From NCBI RefSeq assembly GCF_034366625.1, contig NZ_JAXMIH010000006.1:310001-374000 (forward strand): DNA of 64,000 nucleotides, given 5' to 3'. The notes under the pieces are model-generated. The model had not been told where the DNA came from and did not search any database. It saw only the letters and a program-made list of their open reading frames with translations. Within the stretch, counting starts at the first letter, position 1, and every line of letters begins with the position of its first letter. Below are positions 16,607 to 25,705 of the stretch, piece by piece. The stretch is from Prosthecobacter sp. Its GTDB lineage: Bacteria; Verrucomicrobiota; Verrucomicrobiia; Verrucomicrobiales; Verrucomicrobiaceae. Position numbers and translations under genes: made by a program.

Positions 16607-16648
16607 GCGAGAAGAACGCTAACCGAGCGGTTCTGTTGCCGGATTGGC

Positions 16649-16697
16649 GTAGCTTCGATTGGGAATCGAAGCCGATTCGAGTGCCACTCGAATCTAC
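16649..16697. repeat. REP-like doublet supplying the stop codon of the glycosidase gene
   Basis: GTAG (16649-16652) is followed by the hairpin CTTCGATT-GGG-AATCGAAG. A second hairpin follows, with 10-bp arms at 16674-16683 and 16685-16694 around a single base. The element ends in CTAC (16694-16697). Read on the minus strand, the TAG of GTAG is the stop codon of the gene at 16694-18394. Confidence 0.72.
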
Positions 16698-18394
16698 GGG
16701 CGCTTCGTCACCGTCACGCTCTGGAGGTAGTATTTGTTGAATTGATTGCCGTCGGATTCGAGAGCGAAGTTATAGCCCCAGTAGTTCACGAACTGCGCGT
16801 CGTCGATCTGCCAGCGCACGGTGTGCCATTGCTTGTTGTCCGGCACGGTGAACCAGCCGCCTTTCGCGGCCTTGAGGCCGGTGGTGGATTCATAGACGAG
16901 CTTGAACCCGGCGTTGTCATTGGCCTCGTTTCGTCGCACGACGGCGGTGATCTCGATGGGCGTGGTCGTGTAGCTCAGAAATTCGGGATCGACGATGAAA
17001 ACATTGCCGCCGGGCACGTTGCCCGCACGCGCGGAACCGCCGTAGGCGAGCACGGCGCCTGCGACAGCCTCGCCGGAGTGCGTGTGGAGGCCGCGCTCGA
17101 TTTGCTGGCCTTCCATCGTGATCGAGACGGACTCGGCTTTCGAGAAATCGCCATCCCACGGCAGCGGCTTGGTCTTGTTGGCCTTGGCCTGGCTCACAAG
17201 GTCGTCTGGAACACCAATCACGAAAATCGGGGCCACGGTGAGCGCATGTTTGTCAGCACTCGTCATGTCGCCATTGAGCGGATTCACGACCTGCACGGGT
17301 TTTGGGAAGCGAATCTCGCCCGTCGTCTTGCCCTGCGCCCAAGTGATCAGCACGGTGCCTTTCGTGCCCTGAAAGGCGAAGGCGTAATGTTTTTCGTTCA
17401 ACAGCGTCCAGCCGAGATACAACGGATGCTGGCCGAGATGTTGAATCAGCCGCGCCATCGCGGCATAAGCCGGGCGCGGGATTCCTTTGCGATCGAGCAG
17501 GCCCAGCGGGCCGCTGTCGCCGTCCTTGCCTTCGAACCACTGGATGCACGCCACCCCCTGCGCGATTCCCATGGTGTAGGCTTTCACCAAAGCATGAGCC
17601 TGCGTGTCCGCGCCTTTTTTGACCGCATCACAGCCCAGTTCGGTGAAGATGACCGGCACATCCGACTTCGCCGGATTATGCGCCGCGAGCATCTTCCTGA
17701 CCGTGGGCACGATGTTCATGAAAACAGCCTCCGTGCCCTTGTTGCTCGCGATGCCGTCGAGCACTTCATACGGATGCAGCGTGATGTAGTCGTAGTGATC
17801 CTTCGCGCCCGCCTTGATGGCCTGTTCGAGGTAATTGATATGCACCGACTTCGCCGCGAGGCCGATGAGGCAGGTCGGATCGGCCTTCTTCGCCGCGTCG
17901 TAGGCGCTGACGACGATCTTCGCGTAATCCGCCGCCGTTTGATCGCGCCCTGTGCCGTTCGGCGGCTCGTTCCAGATTTCCCAGCGTTTGATGCGGCCTT
18001 TGGCGTGATTCACGATCTCCGAAACGTAGTTCGACCACGCGGGCAGGTTGTTCACCGGCAGAGTGCCGGGCTTGTCGAGCGTGTTCCACTTCACGCCGCC
18101 ATTGAGCAGCCCGCCAAAGACGAATCCATGCTCCGTGAGATAGCTCATGTGCTCGTCCAGATCCTTCCAGTCGAACTTCCCCTGCTCCGGCTCCACCTGT
18201 GACCAGCCGGTGCAGTTAGAGCGGTAGTAGCGCAACCCGATGGCCTGCATCTGCGGCACCCAATGCGATGCGTCCTGCGCCGAGCGATTGTGAATGTGGC
18301 AACTGCCGATGCCAAAGATGCCGAGCGCAGCAGTGTCTTCCGCGTAGAGTTGCACGGCAAACACGGTAGCGAGAAGAAAGGCAAGGTGTTTCAT
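16694..18394 (-). CDS. Secreted clan GH-A glycoside hydrolase
   Basis: A 566-residue secreted protein from the ATG at 18394, which overlaps the upstream polyferredoxin stop by 4 bases (ATGA). The signal peptide ends near LYAED. A TIM-barrel domain fills roughly residues 25-340. The acid/base is E143 in WEIWNEPPNG and the probable nucleophile is E252 in PVIFTELGCDA, the usual clan GH-A arrangement seen in GH5, GH39 and related families. A beta-sandwich-like C-terminal region follows, possibly for carbohydrate binding. The substrate cannot be read. The TAG stop lies within the CTAC end of a REP-like repeat. Confidence 0.8.
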   Translation of the reverse strand: MKHLAFLLATVFAVQLYAEDTAALGIFGIGSCHIHNRSAQDASHWVPQMQAIGLRYYRSNCTGWSQVEPEQGKFDWKDLDEHMSYLTEHGFVFGGLLNGGVKWNTLDKPGTLPVNNLPAWSNYVSEIVNHAKGRIKRWEIWNEPPNGTGRDQTAADYAKIVVSAYDAAKKADPTCLIGLAAKSVHINYLEQAIKAGAKDHYDYITLHPYEVLDGIASNKGTEAVFMNIVPTVRKMLAAHNPAKSDVPVIFTELGCDAVKKGADTQAHALVKAYTMGIAQGVACIQWFEGKDGDSGPLGLLDRKGIPRPAYAAMARLIQHLGQHPLYLGWTLLNEKHYAFAFQGTKGTVLITWAQGKTTGEIRFPKPVQVVNPLNGDMTSADKHALTVAPIFVIGVPDDLVSQAKANKTKPLPWDGDFSKAESVSITMEGQQIERGLHTHSGEAVAGAVLAYGGSARAGNVPGGNVFIVDPEFLSYTTTPIEITAVVRRNEANDNAGFKLVYESTTGLKAAKGGWFTVPDNKQWHTVRWQIDDAQFVNYWGYNFALESDGNQFNKYYLQSVTVTKRP

Positions 18395-20451
18395 GAGCCA
18401 GGTTTGCTGCGAAGTGCTTCGGCTTCGCGCAACTTCAGATACGATCCGGTCATGAGCCGGTCTTCGCGGCCTTCCCCGGCCTTGATGATGATGGCGGATT
18501 GTTTCAGCAGATTTTTTTCGAGACCGTTGATGCCGTAACAACGCGTCTGGCAGATGCCGCAGCCGACGCATTTGTCGGTGAGGACGACGGGCGCGAGGTG
18601 GCCGGTGCCTTCGATGGGCTGGCCAGCGGCATCGACCTCAGTGTGGACCTGGACGAACTCGATGGCGTGATAACCGGCGGCGTGGCATTCATCGACACAA
18701 AGCTGGCATGCCTCGCGGTTCGCGTGCGGCAGGCAGGCGTGTTGATCGACGATCGCGAGTCCCATGCGCGCGACTTTTTTCTCGGCGAGCGGCAGCGCGC
18801 GAATGGCACCGGTGGGGCAAACTTGGCCGCAGGCATTGCAGCTTGATTCGCAACCGGCCCAGTCGGCCTTCACCATCGGTGCCCACAGGCCTTCGAGACC
18901 TTGCTCGAAACCCTCGGCTTGCAGGACGTTGTTCGGGCAGGCTTTGAAGCACTCGCCACAGCGGATGCACATGTCGAGGAAGGCAGGCTCAGGCACGCTG
19001 CCGGGCGGACGCACGGGGTGGAAGGCATTGGGATCATCGAGATTCGCACCCCACAGTTTTGTTGTCGCTGCGATAGCTCCACCACCAGCCACACCGATGC
19101 CTGAGCCAGTGATGAGCGACATGAAGCCGCGGCGACCGAGCGCCGTCTCGCCGGTGGGTGGATCGTTCACGGCTTTGAGGTCCATGACATGCCAGCGATC
19201 GACGAACTTGATTGAGTGCGTCGGACAGACACCGCCGCAAGTCTGGCACAGGGTGCAGTCGGTCACACGCGTGGTAAAGTCGGGCTTGATGGCGTCGAAG
19301 GGGCAGATGGTGACGCATTTGTTGCAGTTGATGCAGCTTGATTCGACCTTGCGCTCGCTCACGCGGAACAAATTGGCCACGGAGAACACCGCGCCGCTCG
19401 GACAGACGTATTTGCACCAGAATCGCGGCTTCAACAGCCCGAGCGCGAGCACGCCGAGGAACAACAGGATGGAAACAACGTGCCCGGCATTCATTGATGG
19501 CACCAGATGCCATTCGCGCGCGAATCCGCTCTGCAATGGCTCACCGATAAACAACAGACCACGCGTGATCACCGGAATGGCCGCGACATAGCCGGAGATG
19601 AGCACACCGCCGAACGCCGCGATGAGCACGGCGAGCAGCAGGTAGTATTTGATGTGAACCCACCAGCCGTCTTTGGCGACACGGAAGCGGGTGACGCGCC
19701 TGCCGATGGCCCAGTCGAACAAATCGATGAGCGTGCCCAGCGGGCAGAGATAGCCGCAGAAGCCGCGTGGAATGAGCACGCACACCGCGAGAATGATGCC
19801 CGCACACACCAGCGACCACACCCAGCTCCGCGCGGCGATGGCGGTTGAGAGACTGACCAGCGGATCGATGATGAGGAAGGTTTCGGCAGGCACGATTTCT
19901 TTGCGTGCGAGGTCATCGGTGTAATGCGACGGCCACTTGCCCGGCTCTGTCTCATGCAAAGCCCACGGGCCGGCACCGAAGAGCATCTGATCGATTTGCT
20001 TGGCGCTCAGCGGCGCATCCGGCATCAGGCGCACGCGCTTGCCCTCGATGGCGGTGATGTTGAAGCGACCCACTGCGGCACCTTGATCCACAAGGAAGCG
20101 TTTTTGACCTGCATGCAGGTCTTTCGCGCCGTCTTCACGTTCCAAGCTCAACCCACCGCTGTTTTGGTCAAATTCCGCGATGCGCCAGCCTTCTTGAATA
20201 CTGCCGACAGCCTGCGGTTTGGCGTGGTAGGGCCAGCAAACATAAAAAAACAGCCACGCAAAGAGCAGGAAGCAAAACGTCTGCACCACTCGACGAACGG
20301 GCGAGGACAACATCGTCGGTCCGATGCGGCGCAGCAGCTTGCGCACAGATGTTGCGACGGTTTTCTGCTGTGGCTTGCTCGACGTTCGTTGGAAGGGCAG
20401 GAAGTGATCCAACCGAAACCCACTGCGCTTGCGCTGAGGCGGCTCGTTCAT
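18391..20451 (-). CDS. Membrane polyferredoxin (NosR/NapH-like, fused to NapG-like clusters)
   Basis: A 686-residue iron-sulfur membrane protein. A first helix at about 55-75 and an extracytoplasmic segment precede a block of membrane helices carrying CGYLCPLGT and CKYVCPSGA, the pair typical of NapH/NosR. Two 4Fe-4S ferredoxin motifs follow (CINCNKCVTICP and CTLCQTCGGVCP). After a membrane or Tat-like segment (RRGFMSLITGSG) there are four more cysteine groups, including CIRCGECFKACP, CNACGQVCP and CVGCGICQTRC. It probably passes electrons between a membrane donor and the flavin protein encoded upstream, whose gene overlaps by 4 bases. The whole resembles NosR split over two genes. Confidence 0.82.
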   Translation of the reverse strand: MNEPPQRKRSGFRLDHFLPFQRTSSKPQQKTVATSVRKLLRRIGPTMLSSPVRRVVQTFCFLLFAWLFFYVCWPYHAKPQAVGSIQEGWRIAEFDQNSGGLSLEREDGAKDLHAGQKRFLVDQGAAVGRFNITAIEGKRVRLMPDAPLSAKQIDQMLFGAGPWALHETEPGKWPSHYTDDLARKEIVPAETFLIIDPLVSLSTAIAARSWVWSLVCAGIILAVCVLIPRGFCGYLCPLGTLIDLFDWAIGRRVTRFRVAKDGWWVHIKYYLLLAVLIAAFGGVLISGYVAAIPVITRGLLFIGEPLQSGFAREWHLVPSMNAGHVVSILLFLGVLALGLLKPRFWCKYVCPSGAVFSVANLFRVSERKVESSCINCNKCVTICPFDAIKPDFTTRVTDCTLCQTCGGVCPTHSIKFVDRWHVMDLKAVNDPPTGETALGRRGFMSLITGSGIGVAGGGAIAATTKLWGANLDDPNAFHPVRPPGSVPEPAFLDMCIRCGECFKACPNNVLQAEGFEQGLEGLWAPMVKADWAGCESSCNACGQVCPTGAIRALPLAEKKVARMGLAIVDQHACLPHANREACQLCVDECHAAGYHAIEFVQVHTEVDAAGQPIEGTGHLAPVVLTDKCVGCGICQTRCYGINGLEKNLLKQSAIIIKAGEGREDRLMTGSYLKLREAEALRSKPGS

Positions 20452-21725
20452 TTCACGCCCTGGGCGAGTGCTTTGGCGGTGGCGTTGATGATGGCGACGC
20501 CAGTGATGGTGGCGCGGCTGGTGGCGTCCACACCTTTGACGCCCTGCTTGGCGATGATCTGCTCTGGCACGTCGCGCATGGATGAGTAATACTGTTTCTC
20601 CTTGTGCTGCGTGACCTTCACGAACTCGATGCGTTTGGATTTCACCTTCACGGCAACTTGCACGTCTCCTTCGTAACCGAGAGCGTTGGAGGTGTAGGTG
20701 CCGTCAGCCACTTTGGTGATGTCTAAAAGTTCAAACAGCTTGATGGCTTCAAGACTGGCCTGCGCGCGACTGATCAAGCGCTGGAAACGGTTTTTGTTTT
20801 TCGGATCCACCGGCGCATCCAGCACCTCTTGATAATACGCAATCGCTTCATCATAACGTCCGGCCAGACGACAGGCGTCGCCGCCCAGCAGATAAGCTCC
20901 GTGAGGATCGTCGGCATCTTCGGCAAAGGCCTCGGTGAGCTCCACCGCCCGGTCGGTTTCGCCCATGTCACCCATGAGCTTGATGGTGTTAAGGTAAAAA
21001 CTTTCGCCCTCGATGAAGTCCAGCGCCATCTGCTTGCTGCCCAGTCGCCAGTAGCATTCAGCGAGGAACACGCTCTGTGGATCATCGGCCGTCACACCGG
21101 CCTGCTGCCACCACCACGCAGCGCGGGCATAGTCCTGAAAGAAGCGGAAATACATGCCACCGATCTCCTTCGTCGCCCGCAGCCGGATCTCGGCGTTGTC
21201 CTTGTTCACGGACAGCACATGCTCCATGAATTTGATGCCCTCCTGCCAGCGGTTTTCGTTGGGGTTGATGATGTCCCAATTGAACTGCCCGATATTCTTC
21301 TGGTTGTTCCATTGCCCCTTCGGCGCATTAGCCCATGTCAGGTCGAGCGTCTTGGGATAGTTGAGCTTGGTGGACTTCATCCAGCCCGGTGGGTTTGATC
21401 CTTCTTTGGCGATCAACGCCTTGACCTCATCGGGTGAGCGCGATGCGTTTGCCACCGGTGCGGCGCTGCTGGCGGGAGTGCCGGGCTTCGGCGTCAGCAC
21501 GGTGCGCTGCCCGTTCACGGTCAAGGCATGCACCTGAGCCTGCGGCAGCATGCGCTGGATCAATTGACCGCCGATCATCGCCTCGACGGTGACGGTCTTG
21601 GCGGTGGCGTCATTGGCGATGACTTTGCCCTCCACCTTGTTGCCATTCATGAGTTCGATGGTGTCGGCGTTGACGCAGTGAGCCAGCAGAAGCACTGCGA
21701 TGCCGATGCGAAGAAGTGAGGTCAT
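20448..21725 (-). CDS. Secreted TPR-like protein with C-terminal FMN-binding domain
   Basis: A 425-residue protein from the ATG at 21725, chosen because MTSLLRIGIAVLLLAHCVNA is a clean signal peptide and the ATG sits 7 bases after the apbE stop; a longer in-frame start runs into apbE. An N-terminal beta segment resembling NGxxVxGxV domains is followed by helical TPR-like repeats (about 160-330). The C-terminus is an FMN-binding domain of the NqrC/RnfG/NosR type with VDATSRATITG. The second threonine of SRAT is the likely site of covalent FMN attachment by ApbE (usual form SGAT). It forms one unit with apbE and the polyferredoxin. Confidence 0.8.
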   Translation of the reverse strand: MTSLLRIGIAVLLLAHCVNADTIELMNGNKVEGKVIANDATAKTVTVEAMIGGQLIQRMLPQAQVHALTVNGQRTVLTPKPGTPASSAAPVANASRSPDEVKALIAKEGSNPPGWMKSTKLNYPKTLDLTWANAPKGQWNNQKNIGQFNWDIINPNENRWQEGIKFMEHVLSVNKDNAEIRLRATKEIGGMYFRFFQDYARAAWWWQQAGVTADDPQSVFLAECYWRLGSKQMALDFIEGESFYLNTIKLMGDMGETDRAVELTEAFAEDADDPHGAYLLGGDACRLAGRYDEAIAYYQEVLDAPVDPKNKNRFQRLISRAQASLEAIKLFELLDITKVADGTYTSNALGYEGDVQVAVKVKSKRIEFVKVTQHKEKQYYSSMRDVPEQIIAKQGVKGVDATSRATITGVAIINATAKALAQGVK

Positions 21726-21732
21726 GGTGGAA

Positions 21733-22746
21733 TCAGGCGTTGAGAGGAAAACCTTCGGTGGCAGTGATCCGGCCGCTCTTTGAAACCAGCAGTGCATCGG
21801 TTCCCGGCGTGTGCCGCACCAGCCCCATGCCGCGCTCTATGCCGAGCACGAACACCGCCGTCGAAAGCGCATCGGCGGCCATCGCTGTCGGAGCGACGAT
21901 GGACACGCTCGCCAGTTCCGTCGGCGAATGACCGGTGCGTGGATCAAAGAGATGGTGGTGGACGAAATCCTCGCTGAATCGCGTCTCGTAGTCGCCCGAG
22001 GTCGCGAGGCAGCGGTCTTGCAGTTTCGCCATCGAGACAAACGCATCGGCATGTCGCGGATGCTGGATGCCCACGGTGAACGCTGCGCCATCGGGCTTGC
22101 CGCCAAGCGCATTCATCTCACCGGCATCGATCAACGCATGAGCCACACCCGCACGCCGCAGCACCGCCATCGCCGCATCTGCCGCGAAACCTTGCGCGAT
22201 GCCATTCAAAGTGATCGCCGTGCCCGCACCATCGAGCTGGAGGCGACTTGGCGTGATCTTCACCCGCCGCCAGTCCACCAAGGCACGAGCTTGGATCACT
22301 TCCGCCTCACTCGGCAGGCGGTTTTGTTTCTTCGCGTTGTGATACAGCTCCCACAGCGGCTGCACGGTGACATCAAGGGCACCGTTCGTTTCCTTCGCCA
22401 TGGCCATCGCGTATTCCAGCACGGTGACCAGATGCGGATGCGGATCGTCGAGCGCCGCGTTCTGATTCAAGCGGCTAAGCTGGCTCTCCGGCCGATAAAT
22501 GCTCATCAGGCTCTCCACGAGATCAAGTTCCGCGAAAGCCGCGTCGAGTGCCGCCTCCGCCGCTGCTTCATCGCGATGCCAGACGGACATGGTGATGGAT
22601 GAACCAAGCGCGTGCGAGGTTCGGCGGAAGACCTGCCATGGCCGCTCTCGCGACCACAGCCAGCCTCCCGTGCCAAGTACTGCGCAGGCACCAGCGGTTC
22701 CCATGAGGAAGCGGCGGCGGTTCAGTGATGCGGAGTCTGTGTTCAT
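21733..22746 (-). CDS. apbE: FAD:protein FMN transferase
   Basis: A 337-residue ApbE-family protein with a twin-arginine signal (NRRRFLMGTAGACAVLG). Family features include MSIYRPESQLSRLN, GALDVTVQPLW, GIAQGFAADAAM, DAGEMNALGG and the C-terminal HHLFDPRTGHSP with TAMAADALSTAVFVLG. The enzyme transfers FMN from FAD to a Ser/Thr of target proteins, with Mg2+, outside the cytoplasm. The gene lies 7 bases before a gene for a protein with an FMN-binding domain and a suitable acceptor motif, which is almost certainly its substrate. Confidence 0.93.
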   Translation of the reverse strand: MNTDSASLNRRRFLMGTAGACAVLGTGGWLWSRERPWQVFRRTSHALGSSITMSVWHRDEAAAEAALDAAFAELDLVESLMSIYRPESQLSRLNQNAALDDPHPHLVTVLEYAMAMAKETNGALDVTVQPLWELYHNAKKQNRLPSEAEVIQARALVDWRRVKITPSRLQLDGAGTAITLNGIAQGFAADAAMAVLRRAGVAHALIDAGEMNALGGKPDGAAFTVGIQHPRHADAFVSMAKLQDRCLATSGDYETRFSEDFVHHHLFDPRTGHSPTELASVSIVAPTAMAADALSTAVFVLGIERGMGLVRHTPGTDALLVSKSGRITATEGFPLNA

Positions 22747-22770
22747 GGTGTTGATCGTGACTTGGCGGCG

Positions 22771-24243
22771 CTATTTGATTTCGCGTGCAGTAAAGGTGTA
22801 AAGATCGGCTTCGTGAAGCTGAAACTCCAGGCGGATCACTTGGTTTTTGAGTTCATCGAGTGATTTGCCGCTCCATTTCACCGCGTGAGACACGCTGTCG
22901 CCCTTGAAGACCGGCGTGTCGTCGTAGTTGAAGCCTGCGATGGGTTTTCGCAGTGCATCCGACACACGCACTTTCAATTCACCGGCGTGCGCGTCCGCAT
23001 TCACGATCAAATCGCCACCGGGCCAGCGAATCTGCCGCGTGCAGACCACCCCGCCGCCTTTCGGGCCATGCAGCGAGACGAAGCCTTCCTTGCGCAGCTT
23101 CGCGAGGCCGATGCTGCCGTCGCGCTCGGGAATGCCGTGCGGGCCGTTCCAACCTGCATAGTAGAGCCACCATTCATCACCGACATCGATCCAATCAGGA
23201 CTGCCGAAGACCATGCCGTCGTCCCATGAGTCCGCAGGGCCGAGGTCGATGAGACGCGGACGTGCGGGCAGGCGCTCGAAGGTGACGCCGTCGCGGCTCC
23301 ACGCGAGTTCGGTCCAGATGTCGCTGTTGAGTTTGAAGGACCAGACGAAGCCGAAGGTGATGCCAGCGTGATAGCGCGCGGGCATGCCGTAGAAGCGGTT
23401 GAAGCCGCGCTCGAGATCGAGTTCGTCGGGAATCAGAATGCTTTGCGGCGAGGCTACCCATTTGGACCAGAGGTCTTTGCCAGCGACACGTGAGATGCGG
23501 CGTGACTCGCCGGTGTTGAGAATGCCGGTTTGTCCGGCCAGATAGCGATCCTTCGCACGGCAGAACATCGCGTACTCGCCGCGCGCGGGATCGAAAATGA
23601 CGCTGTTCACGGTGTCGCTGGAGATGTCGAGCACCTGGGTGTCGCTCGCCTTGTCCCAATGGATGCCGTCCTGCGAGCCGACGACATGAATGCCGTTGTT
23701 GCCGCGCTTCGCGCCCGAGGTGTGATAGGCCATCACATAGCGGAAGCCTCGGCGCGCGGACTCGGGCAGTTCGAGAATTTGCTGGCCGCTGGCGCGGAAG
23801 TCGGCACTGCCGCGCCAAACGATGTTGTTGGCCTTGGTGCCTTTCCATTCATACAGGCCGAGCTCCGGCCGTATCCAGGCGAGACCGTCTTTCGATTCGG
23901 CATAAGCGATTCCGTAGGCTGACTTGTCGTCGTCCTCCGTGCCGCGCACATGCGTCTGATACCACAGCTTGAAAATCCCCGTGTCCGCATCGCGCACGAC
24001 TGATGCATAGCCGCAGCCGCCGACGATCAGCGGATTGCCCGCGTACTTCTTCGGCGCATGAAACCTGCGCACCACTTCCTCGGTCTTCATCTTGAAGGAC
24101 CAGCGGTTGTCCACGATGTGGTCGTCGATGAAGAACTGCGGCGTGTGGCCAATTTCGACGGGTTCCTGCGGCGGAGCGGTCATGGCAATCGACGCGCCGA
24201 GGTGGAACACGATGGCGCAGGTGGTCAGTATGGGCGGCTTCAT
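22771..24243 (-). CDS. Secreted five-bladed beta-propeller glycosidase-like protein
   Basis: A 490-residue protein from the ATG at 24243 (MKPPILTTCAIVFHL), which gives a proper signal peptide; a longer in-frame start crosses into the divergent promoter. The body has the repeated blades and acidic residues of the GH32/GH43/GH68-type propeller superfamily: FFIDDHIVDN near the start, YQTHVRG, AYAESKDGLAW, VFGSPDWIDVGDEWWLYYAGW. Similar proteins in Verrucomicrobiota and Planctomycetota are annotated as glycosyl hydrolase family 32 N-terminal domain proteins. The exact activity is not established. It is the first gene of the minus-strand run that continues into apbE. Confidence 0.72.
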   Translation of the reverse strand: MKPPILTTCAIVFHLGASIAMTAPPQEPVEIGHTPQFFIDDHIVDNRWSFKMKTEEVVRRFHAPKKYAGNPLIVGGCGYASVVRDADTGIFKLWYQTHVRGTEDDDKSAYGIAYAESKDGLAWIRPELGLYEWKGTKANNIVWRGSADFRASGQQILELPESARRGFRYVMAYHTSGAKRGNNGIHVVGSQDGIHWDKASDTQVLDISSDTVNSVIFDPARGEYAMFCRAKDRYLAGQTGILNTGESRRISRVAGKDLWSKWVASPQSILIPDELDLERGFNRFYGMPARYHAGITFGFVWSFKLNSDIWTELAWSRDGVTFERLPARPRLIDLGPADSWDDGMVFGSPDWIDVGDEWWLYYAGWNGPHGIPERDGSIGLAKLRKEGFVSLHGPKGGGVVCTRQIRWPGGDLIVNADAHAGELKVRVSDALRKPIAGFNYDDTPVFKGDSVSHAVKWSGKSLDELKNQVIRLEFQLHEADLYTFTAREIK

Positions 24244-24344
24244 GGTAGGTCTCCGGCCCTGTGAACGTCGGGACGCGAGAGGCTCTCTCGCCGGATGCCC
24301 GGCCAGAGGAAGATCGGCCCGCACCGCATCGTTACCATGGCACC

Positions 24345-24881
24345 ATGAAGACAACCACACTCATCATCACCGGCCTCGCACTCGCCTGCGGGGGATTGGC
24401 CCAAGAATCGAAGGAAAACCCGAAACAAGCGCTGCAGAGCCTGATGGAACGCGCCCGCGATGCCAAGGCCGCCGGGCGCCTCGACGAGGCGAAGGAACTC
24501 GCGGAGCAGGCGGAAAAACTCCAGCGTGAGCTTCAGGACCACGACGGCGTGAAAAAACCGCAGAAGCACGCGGAAAAACATCCGGGCAAGGACATGTCCC
24601 CCTTCAAAGGCCCGGAGGCCGAGCGCCTGCAGCACATCATGCAGGCCGTGGAGCATCTGCATGCCGCAGGTTTGCATGAACCGGCCAAAAACATCGAGGA
24701 GATCGCCCAAAACATGCGCCGCGAACTGGAGGAGCGCATGAAACACCCTGGCGAGATGAAAGCCCACGCCGAGTTGGAGGAAATGCGCCAGCAGATGCAC
24801 CGGATGGCGGAAATGATCGAGCAACTCCAGGCGGAGCTCAGGAAGCGTGACCCGGACAAGATTCAGCCGCTGGTCAAATAA
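24345..24881 (+). CDS. Small secreted coiled-coil protein
   Basis: A 178-residue protein with a signal peptide (MKTTTLIITGLALACGGLAQ). The rest is charged and helical, rich in Glu, Lys and Gln, with heptad-like stretches such as MRQQMHRMAEMIEQLQAELRK. No enzymatic motif is seen. It lies divergent from the propeller protein, with a 101-base gap holding both promoters. The ATG at 24345 is preferred over an upstream start that lacks a signal peptide. Confidence 0.7.
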   Translation: MKTTTLIITGLALACGGLAQESKENPKQALQSLMERARDAKAAGRLDEAKELAEQAEKLQRELQDHDGVKKPQKHAEKHPGKDMSPFKGPEAERLQHIMQAVEHLHAAGLHEPAKNIEEIAQNMRRELEERMKHPGEMKAHAELEEMRQQMHRMAEMIEQLQAELRKRDPDKIQPLVK

Positions 24882-24904
24882 GCGCCTGCCAGCGGTGATC
24901 TGAA

Positions 24905-25705
24905 TCAGCGTGGCGTTTTGGCGGCAGCCTCGTGCGAGAAGAGTCTCTCTCGAAATGCCGCGAGCATCTCTTGAAACTTCTCCTCACGGACGACCTCGGC
25001 GCTGCCGTCGAGTCTTGCGATCACGCGTCTGCCATTGGCGCTGGTCCGGGGTGACCAGACAACGAGCAAATTGCCATAATCGGTGTCACGCAGGCCTGCA
25101 CCGGCATAGACGAGCGGCTCCACAGGCATGTTACGATCCACGGACGCCCAAAAAATGCGGGAGTCAGTGACGATTTCTGGCATCATCTCAGCGCAGGACT
25201 CGGGGAACTTGCCGTCGTGCGCGCTGGCATACTGCCGCGCCGCCAAAACCACCTGTTTGGCATTGTTCACGGCCTTCATCTGCGTCCCCATGCCACCCAT
25301 CTCGATCCAACCGGGCAGACGGAACAGCCATCCCGTCTGATGCACGATGCCCACGGCGGCGATGCTCGTGCCGAGCATCACGACAAGCATGGCGCACCAC
25401 GCCAGGGTCCAGCGCCATGGCCAGCGGTTCGATGCTCGCAGTCGAGACATGAGGAGTTGCAACCCGAATGTTCCCAACAACAGAGCTCCCAGCGAGCAAA
25501 GCAGCAGTTCCACATTGACCTGTGTCTGCGGGACGACCTCGATGAGATAAAACAACCAGCCGCACGCCAGGTGAAACGGAAGCTCCAGCAATGAGAAGAG
25601 TTCTGGGAAGAACATGAGCATGACGACCGCCACTACAACTTTTAGTCCCCACCATATTGTTCTGCCCCATGACCGGCTGACGGGCTTTGTTTCGACATCA
25701 TTCAC
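24905..25705 (-). CDS. Membrane protein with pilin-like C-terminal region
   Basis: A 266-residue protein with predicted membrane helices around 20-58, 64-88 and 98-122, then a soluble C-terminal part. That part begins with NNAKQVVLAARQYASAHDGKFP and contains GRRVIARLDGSAEVV. This pattern resembles the DUF1559 / type II secretion G-like architecture, where a helical segment is followed by a final DG strand. Its ATG overlaps the stop of the next upstream gene by 4 bases, so the two are translationally coupled. No function is known. Confidence 0.65.
   Translation of the reverse strand: MNDVETKPVSRSWGRTIWWGLKVVVAVVMLMFFPELFSLLELPFHLACGWLFYLIEVVPQTQVNVELLLCSLGALLLGTFGLQLLMSRLRASNRWPWRWTLAWCAMLVVMLGTSIAAVGIVHQTGWLFRLPGWIEMGGMGTQMKAVNNAKQVVLAARQYASAHDGKFPESCAEMMPEIVTDSRIFWASVDRNMPVEPLVYAGAGLRDTDYGNLLVVWSPRTSANGRRVIARLDGSAEVVREEKFQEMLAAFRERLFSHEAAAKTPR

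Noticed and set aside
16340-18202. 620-codon open frame on the plus strand opposite the glycosidase gene
   Set aside because: It lies antisense to a clear signal-peptide-bearing GH-A enzyme, is rich in Arg/His/Val as expected of antisense high-GC sequence, and shows no domain.
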